DNA of 64,000 bases, from contig NZ_CP011312.1 in the NCBI RefSeq assembly GCF_000980835.1, positions 868,001 to 932,000 of the forward strand, in the 5' to 3' direction. This document shows, piece after piece, positions 58,251 to 64,000 of the stretch. A model generated the notes under the pieces. That model did not search any database and was not told the DNA's origin. It saw only the letters and a list, made by a program, of their open reading frames with translations. The stretch comes from Corynebacterium kutscheri. Lineage in GTDB: Bacteria > Actinomycetota > Actinomycetes > Mycobacteriales > Mycobacteriaceae. A program made the translations under genes and the position numbers. Positions within the stretch are counted from its first letter, which is position 1. Each line of letters starts with the position of its first letter.

Positions 58251-59246
58251 GTGAAGGTTGCAGTAATGGGGGCGGGTTCTTGGGGAACCACATTGGCAAA
58301 AGTTTTTGCAGATGCCGGCTGTATCACCTCATTGTGGGCGCGTCGGGAAAAAGTTGCCGAAGCTATTAACACTACTCGTAGCAATGAGGGGTACCTTCCT
58401 GATATTAAATTGCCGGAGAATCTTTCGGCACATAGTGACGCTAGCGTTGTGTTAGCTGATGCAGAAATTGTTGTGTTAGCAGTACCATCGCAAACATTGC
58501 GTGAAAATCTTAAAGAATGGACGCAGCTTATACCGAAAAAAGCTACTTTGGTAAGTCTGGCTAAAGGTATTGAGCGTGGAACCTTTTTACGCATGAGCCA
58601 GGTTATTAATGAGGTCACTGATGCTGGTCTTGACCGTATTGCGGTATTATCTGGGCCAAATCTTGCTCGTGAAATTGCCGAAGAACAACCCGCGACTACA
58701 GTGATCGCATGCCAGGACGAAAACCGAGCAAAACTTGTCCAAGCAGCACTGTCTGCCGATTATTTTCGGCCATATACGAATGCTGATGTTATTGGTTGTG
58801 AAATTGGTGGTGCGTGCAAAAATGTGATTGCTCTTGCCTGTGGCATGGCCTCAGGACGCGGCCTTGGAGAAAACACACTAGCGAGTGTAATGACGCGCGG
58901 ACTTGCCGAGATAACTCGACTTGGCGTAGCAATGGGGGCAGATCAACGCACTTTTGCCGGACTTGCTGGTGTCGGTGATTTGGTTGCCACATGTTCTTCA
59001 CCATTATCGCGTAATCGTAGTTTTGGGGCTCGGCTAGGCGCGGGGGCAAGCCTGGAACAAGCTCGTGAAGCAACTCATGGACAGGTTGCTGAGGGTGTGA
59101 TTTCTTCTATGTCTATTTTTCAATTAGCAGAAACTGTCGGCGTGGAAATGCCAATTACTGAAGCAGTTTTTAATGTTTGTCATAAAGGCCTAGCTGTTGA
59201 TCATATGGTTACCGCGCTTATGGGTCGGTCTAAAAAGGCAGAATGA
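58251..59246 (+). CDS. gpsA: Glycerol-3-phosphate dehydrogenase [NAD(P)+]
   Basis: A 331-residue enzyme from GTG 58251, with AAGGAG 7 bases before it. The Rossmann motif '[20 protein letters not shown]' starts at residue 3, '[11 protein letters not shown]' lies near residue 137 and '[21 protein letters not shown]' near residue 182. It makes sn-glycerol-3-phosphate for lipids. It is followed 24 bases later by ddl. Confidence 0.96.
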   Translation: MKVAVMGAGSWGTTLAKVFADAGCITSLWARREKVAEAINTTRSNEGYLPDIKLPENLSAHSDASVVLADAEIVVLAVPSQTLRENLKEWTQLIPKKATLVSLAKGIERGTFLRMSQVINEVTDAGLDRIAVLSGPNLAREIAEEQPATTVIACQDENRAKLVQAALSADYFRPYTNADVIGCEIGGACKNVIALACGMASGRGLGENTLASVMTRGLAEITRLGVAMGADQRTFAGLAGVGDLVATCSSPLSRNRSFGARLGAGASLEQAREATHGQVAEGVISSMSIFQLAETVGVEMPITEAVFNVCHKGLAVDHMVTALMGRSKKAE

Positions 59247-59270
59247 GTTTTTTCGAGTAAAGTTTTCACA

Positions 59271-60350
59271 GTGACTTCTACTATTTCATCTTCTCGGATC
59301 ACAGTTGCTGTTGTTTATGGTGGGCGTAGCTCGGAACATTCTGTATCGTGCGTGTCTGCCGGTGCCATTATGAGTCATCTTGATCCACAGCGCTATGAGG
59401 TTGTACCCATTGGAATTACTCAAGATGGTGCGTGGGTTGTTGGTGAAACTGACCCCGAGAAGTTGAAAACCGTTGATCGGGTCATGCCGGTGGTAGAACG
59501 GCGTGAGGAAGTAGTGCTTTCGGTTAATCCGCAAACGAGGGGGGAGTTTCGTACCCTAAGCGGACAATTACACGCCAAAGTTGATGTTATATTCCCTGTG
59601 CTGCATGGTCTCAATGGTGAAGACGGTACCATCCAGGGACTATTTGAACTATCGGGAATCCCTTATGTAGGCACCGGTGTCCTAGGTTCTGCATGCGGAA
59701 TGGATAAGGAATACACTAAAAAACTGTTAAGTTCGGTGGGGCTTCCGGTATGCCAAGAAGTTATTGTGCATGGGGCACGCAGTCTTACTGACGAGGAAAA
59801 ACAACTACTAGGACTGCCCGTTTTTGTTAAACCAGCACGAGGCGGTTCCTCAATTGGGGTATCTCGGGTTACCCGTTGGGAAGACCTTGACGCTGCTATT
59901 GCTACGGCACTTGAAAATGACACCAAGGTTATTGTCGAATCAGAAATTATCGGCAAAGAAGTAGAATGCGGGGTATTGCAATACCCAGATGGACGTATTG
60001 TTGCTTCTACTCCTGCCATGCTTAGCGATACTGACGGCGGTGAGGAAGGTTTTTATGGTTTTGATACCAAATACCTTGATGATGTGGTGACCGCTGAAAT
60101 TCCAGCCCCACTACCAGTAGAAACTATTTCTCAGGTGCAATCAATGAGTGTGGCTGCTTTCCAAGCATTGAACTGCTCTGGTCTAGCGCGAGTAGATTTT
60201 TTTATTACTCACACTGGGCTTGTTATTAATGAAATTAATACTCTGCCTGGTTTCACCCCGATTTCAATGTATCCACAGGTCTTTGCTGCTTCAGGCGTTG
60301 ACTACGCTTTACTATTAAGCATCCTTATCGATCAAGCACTAGTAAAATAA
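59271..60350 (+). CDS. ddl: D-alanine--D-alanine ligase
   Basis: A 359-residue ATP-grasp ligase, GTG start at 59271. 'AVVYGGRSSEHSVSCVSAGA' (residues ~13-32), 'VLHGLNGEDGTIQGLFEL' near residue 110 and 'VFVKPARGGSSIGVSRV' near residue 184 are canonical. It makes the D-Ala-D-Ala dipeptide for peptidoglycan. A terminator follows. Confidence 0.97.
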   Translation: MTSTISSSRITVAVVYGGRSSEHSVSCVSAGAIMSHLDPQRYEVVPIGITQDGAWVVGETDPEKLKTVDRVMPVVERREEVVLSVNPQTRGEFRTLSGQLHAKVDVIFPVLHGLNGEDGTIQGLFELSGIPYVGTGVLGSACGMDKEYTKKLLSSVGLPVCQEVIVHGARSLTDEEKQLLGLPVFVKPARGGSSIGVSRVTRWEDLDAAIATALENDTKVIVESEIIGKEVECGVLQYPDGRIVASTPAMLSDTDGGEEGFYGFDTKYLDDVVTAEIPAPLPVETISQVQSMSVAAFQALNCSGLARVDFFITHTGLVINEINTLPGFTPISMYPQVFAASGVDYALLLSILIDQALVK

Positions 60351-60367
60351 TCGCTTTTAAAACTACT

Positions 60368-60420
60368 AAAACCACTTCTAGCTTTCGAGTAAAAATACTC
60401 TAAAACCAGAAGTGGTTTTT
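60368..60420 (+). terminator. Terminator after ddl
   Basis: A 12-base stem AAAACCACTTCT (60368-60379) / AGAAGTGGTTTT (60408-60419); can also serve the convergent DUF3515 gene. Confidence 0.8.
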
Positions 60421-60434
60421 AAATTAGCTCACTT

Positions 60435-61406
60435 TTAGTTAGCCGCACGCTCTACATTAGTTGCTGCGATAGTTTCACTAATAACGTGGCTCATTGCTAC
60501 CACTGCCGCATTACCACTTGCTTGAGGAACATGAAGCGCTACGATCGCTTCTCGTCCTAAAACAAACCACGTAGAAGTAGTAGTGCCATTGCCTAAAGTA
60601 GTATCTTCAAACCAAGTAAGATCATTGACCTGTTGTAATTGTGCTCCTGCAGTGTAGTTGTCTGGGAAACCTACCCCGCATCGAACAACAATGGGTTCAT
60701 ATCCGCTCGCTGTCCACGCCGCCATATTTTTTTCCAGGGCGTCACTAGTAGAGCGGGTATAGAAAGAAATCTCTTCCGGTAAGCGTTCGAGAAAATCTTG
60801 GCATGAAGCAGCCGTTTCTTGAGCCAAATCAGTATCAGGGGCAAGATCAATCAGTGGGGTAGGAAAAGGTTGTGCAACAATGGTTTCTAAAACAGCCACT
60901 GCGTTTTTAAGAGCAGCTAATTCTTTCTCTGGCTGATCGGTATATGAAGCATCGAAAGTTACCGCGATATGCGGGCTAACAGTTACAGCATAGTAGGTGT
61001 ACATATTTGAGCCAGGGGTTGCATCAACTACTGGCAACCACTGCACGCCCTCAATATCTTTTGTTATCGATAAAGCGTTATATTGCAATGGCAAATAAAC
61101 GCCACAACGAAGTGTGACCCGCTTACCACTATCTTTCTGCCAAGCAGCCGCCCCAGCTGGTACCGGTTGGGCAATTTCTGCTTGCGGAAATCCAAAAAAC
61201 TTCTCGGGCACCGCATTAATAAATTGTGAGCACTGCTGAGAGTCAGCTAAAGGCGAATCGATTGTAGCCATCGCAACAGGTTGCTTACTTGCTTTTTCTA
61301 AAGTAATTCGGGCACCAATAAGTACCCCGATAACTAGCAGAAGACTTAAAATCAATGCAATAACAATAGGAGTACGGCGGACTTCGGATGCAGTGCTCAT
61401 GACCAT
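60435..61406 (-). CDS. DUF3515 family membrane-anchored protein
   Basis: A 323-residue protein with one N-terminal helix (residues 12-33) and two similar extracytoplasmic DUF3515 units (Cys-containing, each with 'CQDFLERLPEEISF' or a similar text and 'VVRCGVGFP' / 'VTLRCGVYLP'). It is encoded next to thiL and ddl as in other corynebacteria and mycobacteria. Its function is unknown. Start may be 61406 or the ATG at 61400. Confidence 0.75.
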   Translation of the reverse strand: MVMSTASEVRRTPIVIALILSLLLVIGVLIGARITLEKASKQPVAMATIDSPLADSQQCSQFINAVPEKFFGFPQAEIAQPVPAGAAAWQKDSGKRVTLRCGVYLPLQYNALSITKDIEGVQWLPVVDATPGSNMYTYYAVTVSPHIAVTFDASYTDQPEKELAALKNAVAVLETIVAQPFPTPLIDLAPDTDLAQETAASCQDFLERLPEEISFYTRSTSDALEKNMAAWTASGYEPIVVRCGVGFPDNYTAGAQLQQVNDLTWFEDTTLGNGTTTSTWFVLGREAIVALHVPQASGNAAVVAMSHVISETIAATNVERAAN

Positions 61407-61425
61407 CTAGCTTATACTGAGTGGA

Positions 61426-62388
61426 ATGAATCAAGGCAATAATCCAACACTTGCTGAGGTTGGCGAACAAGCAGCTATCAACGTCATCATTGCACATGCC
61501 CCAAGCTCAAGAAATGGTGATGATGCAGCAGTACTCGACCATGGCGCACCGAACTCCCGCACCGTGGTCACCACCGATATGCTGGTAGAAAATCGCCATT
61601 TCCGCCTTGATTGGTCCACCCCAGCAGAAATTGGACGCAAAGCAATTACCCAAAACTTTGCCGATGTAGAAGCAATGGGGGCGCGCCCAGTAGCAGCACT
61701 GCTTGCGCTGAGTTTGCCTAAAACTACTCGATTAGAATTTGTCTCCGAACTTGCCCGCGGTATTGCCCAACGAGTAGGAGACTACAATGCCGAATTAGTC
61801 GGCGGTGATATTACTGAAGGTGATTCCATAGTATTATCAGTAACCGCCGTTGGTCGGTTAGGCGGATCGATTCCCGCACTTACCTTAGACGCAGCACGAG
61901 TTGGCCAAGATGTTGTTGCCTCTGGGGTAATCGGCGAATCCGCAGCCGGTCTGGCTCTTCTTCAATATTATGGGCGTAAAAAAGTACCCATAGAATTTCA
62001 ACCTTTAGTGGCTGCGCACTGTGCTGCTGCAGTGCCACCAGGACGGGGATTCGTAGCAAGATCAGCAGGAGTAACTGCTATGACAGACAATTCTGATGGA
62101 CTTATCCATGATCTAAAGCTGATGGCGAATCGATCATCAGTAAGCATTAATCTACATAAAGAAGCTATTGCCCCAAGTGCTTTAATGCATAAAGCGGCTC
62201 AAGCCATTGGTGCTGACCCCTGGGAATGGGTTTTACGCGGTGGAGAAGACCACACTCTTATTGGTACTACGTGTTTGGATGCGCCTAGCGGTTTCCGTCG
62301 CATTGGCACAGTAACCAAAACAAAAACCATTGCGGTTAGTGTAGATAAACAAGCCCCTCAATTTGAAAATGGATGGCAGAGTTTCTAA
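61426..62388 (+). CDS. thiL: Thiamine-monophosphate kinase
   Basis: A 320-residue ATP-dependent kinase of the PurM/ThiL family. 'SRNGDDAAVLDHGAP' (residues ~26-40), the Mg-binding 'NFADVEAMGARPVAALLAL' near residue 82 and 'GGDITEGD' near residue 125 are clear. It converts thiamine phosphate to thiamine diphosphate. It stops on the first base of ung (TAATG). Confidence 0.95.
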   Translation: MNQGNNPTLAEVGEQAAINVIIAHAPSSRNGDDAAVLDHGAPNSRTVVTTDMLVENRHFRLDWSTPAEIGRKAITQNFADVEAMGARPVAALLALSLPKTTRLEFVSELARGIAQRVGDYNAELVGGDITEGDSIVLSVTAVGRLGGSIPALTLDAARVGQDVVASGVIGESAAGLALLQYYGRKKVPIEFQPLVAAHCAAAVPPGRGFVARSAGVTAMTDNSDGLIHDLKLMANRSSVSINLHKEAIAPSALMHKAAQAIGADPWEWVLRGGEDHTLIGTTCLDAPSGFRRIGTVTKTKTIAVSVDKQAPQFENGWQSF

Positions 62389-63017
62389 TGCATGCTTCCT
62401 GGAATGGCATATTTAATGCAGAAAAAATCCTACAATTTATCGCCACTGAAGATAATGTAGTACCGCCAAGGGAACAGATTTTTCGTGCCTTGTCTTTACC
62501 ACTAGAGCAAGTGAAAGTACTTATTATCGGCCAAGATCCTTATCCCACTCCTGGTCATGCCATAGGAATAGCCTTTGGTACCGCGCCGGGAGTTAGGCCG
62601 CTTCCTAAAAGTCTAAAAAATATTTTCATGGAGCTAAGTCAAGATTTAGCTATTCCAGAGCCTATCGACGGTGATCTCACTGCCTGGATTGACCAGGGCG
62701 TATTGTTACTTAACCGAGTATTAACAACAACTGCTGGGGTAACTGCTGCACATAAAAATAAAGGATGGGAAGAAATAACCGATGCCATAGTAGATGCGGT
62801 TGCTCGTCGAAACGCGCCTTTGGTGGCTATTTTGTGGGGTAAAGAAGCACAAAAATTTGCCCCGATCATTGGTAATGATCGTTGTATTTGTTCCCCGCAT
62901 CCATCTCCATTGTCAGCGTATCGTGGTTTTTTCGGCTCGAGGCCTTTTAGTAGAGCAAATAAGATGCTGAAGGAACAAGGTAGTAGCCCTGTGAACTGGG
63001 AATTACCTTCCGCATAG
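62388..63017 (+). CDS. ung: Uracil-DNA glycosylase
   Basis: A 209-residue family 1 UNG, starting at ATG 62388 overlapping the thiL stop. 'LIIGQDPYPTPGHAIGIAF' holds the catalytic Asp, and 'HPSPLSAYRGFFGSRPF' the DNA-binding loop. It removes uracil from DNA. The protein is near the shorter end of the family (usual ~220-230). Confidence 0.95.
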   Translation: MHASWNGIFNAEKILQFIATEDNVVPPREQIFRALSLPLEQVKVLIIGQDPYPTPGHAIGIAFGTAPGVRPLPKSLKNIFMELSQDLAIPEPIDGDLTAWIDQGVLLLNRVLTTTAGVTAAHKNKGWEEITDAIVDAVARRNAPLVAILWGKEAQKFAPIIGNDRCICSPHPSPLSAYRGFFGSRPFSRANKMLKEQGSSPVNWELPSA

Positions 63018-63064
63018 GGTAGTTATGTGCAAGAAAACATACCCAAACTGTAAAATAACACACC

Positions 63065-64000
63065 ATGACTAAACCGGAGACGCTGGGTGGACGTGGCCTG
63101 CTTTCATGGGCACACCGAGCAGTGGCTTCCTTAGAGCAACGCCGCAGCGAAATTAACGCGCTCAACGTTTTTCCGGTCCCCGATGCCGATACTGGCTCTA
63201 ATATGGCACATACAATGAGTGCCGCATTAAAACAAGCAGAGCAGCTTATTGAAGCTGAACCTGAACGTATCGACGATGCCCCAGCTATTGCTACCGCGTT
63301 AGCCGTTGGTTCGGTACGCGGTGCGCGAGGAAATTCCGGAGTAGTTGTCTCCCAGGTACTGCGCGGGGTAGCTCAAGCTGCTCATACTGGTGCAGTTGAT
63401 GGACGCTGTATCGAACAAGCATTAGGCAACGCCTTGGTATTTGTTCATCGCGCTATTTCTGATCCGGTAGAGGGAACAGTTATTACTGTTTTACGTGCAG
63501 CGTCGATTGCCGCACACCAAGCTAGTGATCGCAGCCTATATGGTGTGGTAAAAGAGGCAACAGATGCTGCAGTTATTGCACTAGCAAATACACCTTCCCA
63601 TTTAGCAGTGTTACGTAAAGCTGGAGTAGTTGATGCTGGCGGACAAGGCTTTGTGGTTATTCTTGAAGCGCTACTTGCTGAAGTATCCGGACAGCCACAT
63701 AATCAATCAACCACTGTGGCAATAAATACGATGGTAGACGCAGCAAGCATTTTTGAAGCTCAAGAAGATATAGCTTACGAAACAACACAACCAGGACAAT
63801 CACATGGGCACCAAGGATATCTGGAGGTCATGTATTTTATTGAAACCCCAGATTTGGAAGCACATAGAGCCGGGCTAGCAAAATTAGGCGATAGCATACA
63901 GCTAGCAGCTATAAGTGAAACTTCTGCTACAGTACATATTCATACTTTTTATGCCGCAAAAGTTATTGAACGTGCTTTTGCAGAAGGCACAGTAAGCAAT
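63065..64000 (+). CDS. DAK2-domain protein (fatty acid kinase FakA / dihydroxyacetone kinase-like), 3' cut by window edge
   Basis: An open frame from ATG 63065 runs to the window end without a stop. The N-terminal DAK2 segment 'NALNVFPVPDADTGSNM' (residues ~35-51) is diagnostic and 'GAVRGARGNSGVV'-type sequence follows (here 'GSVRGARGNSGVVVSQVL'). The C-terminal FakA-type part is beyond the window. In actinobacteria it lies after ung/thiL with recG. The exact substrate is unknown. Confidence 0.88.
   Translation, partial: MTKPETLGGRGLLSWAHRAVASLEQRRSEINALNVFPVPDADTGSNMAHTMSAALKQAEQLIEAEPERIDDAPAIATALAVGSVRGARGNSGVVVSQVLRGVAQAAHTGAVDGRCIEQALGNALVFVHRAISDPVEGTVITVLRAASIAAHQASDRSLYGVVKEATDAAVIALANTPSHLAVLRKAGVVDAGGQGFVVILEALLAEVSGQPHNQSTTVAINTMVDAASIFEAQEDIAYETTQPGQSHGHQGYLEVMYFIETPDLEAHRAGLAKLGDSIQLAAISETSATVHIHTFYAAKVIERAFAEGTVSN

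Overview
The window looks like a chromosome segment from a rather AT-rich Corynebacterium, near the C. diphtheriae / C. kutscheri side of the genus. The evidence is gene order: lysE/lysG, ilvD, a PH-domain protein, the mechanosensitive channel yggB/mscCG, ilvBNC, serA, leuB, an FAH-family hydrolase (odx-like), gltX, ltbR/leuCD, a Nudix/phosphatase fusion, gpsA, ddl, thiL and ung follow the order I know from corynebacteria. The species is not proven.

Layout. 1-3.6 kb: end of an oligopeptide/nickel-type ABC operon. 3.6-8.2 kb: lysE/lysG, a frameshifted glutathionyl-hydroquinone-reductase-like gene, a secreted HNH nuclease and a DoxX protein. 8.4-16.5 kb: branched-chain amino acid block (ilvD, ilvBNC with a leader peptide and attenuator). 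16.7-24.3 kb: CDF metal exporter, DUF262 protein, cell-wall-binding lipoprotein, serA, leuB. 24.3-28.4 kb: siderophore/haem ABC importer with a DtxR-like box. 28.7-32.3 kb: odx-like, isochorismate synthase, gltX.

32.4-48.9 kb is the accessory part. It holds a SAP-like protein gene, a 9-repeat type I-E CRISPR array with its own leader copy, a secreted esterase, tRNA-Gln and tRNA-Glu. Then comes a roughly 13.6-kb island bounded by two identical tRNA-Glu genes. The island has scattered CRISPR repeats, a 1.8-kb phage fragment (truncated MuF/VG15 protein with an EndoU-like toxin end, a small possible immunity gene, scaffold protein) lying between CRISPR repeats, a 4-repeat array, and a full type I-E cas set on the minus strand (cas3, cse1, cse2, cas7, cas5, cas6, cas1, cas2; cas1 frameshifted). 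A TipA-type MerR regulator (frameshifted) follows.

The most interesting element is upstream of cas3 at 47270-47391. Two degenerate CRISPR repeats keep their hairpins through compensatory changes. They flank a 22-nt spacer and are followed by a terminator-like hairpin. Thirteen consecutive spacer bases (spacer positions 2-14) recur exactly in the cas3-cse1 intergenic region beside a candidate -10 box. This suggests a crRNA-like RNA that guides Cascade to repress its own operon, comparable to the CreR/tracr-L idea.

49.0-64 kb returns to core genes: two large YhgE/Pip membrane proteins, ltbR, leuCD, Nudix/phosphatase, gpsA, ddl, a DUF3515 protein, thiL, ung and the start of a DAK2-domain protein. 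Four single-base indels that break genes, three of them in homopolymers of three or more bases, mean either gene decay or sequencing error; raw reads should decide.
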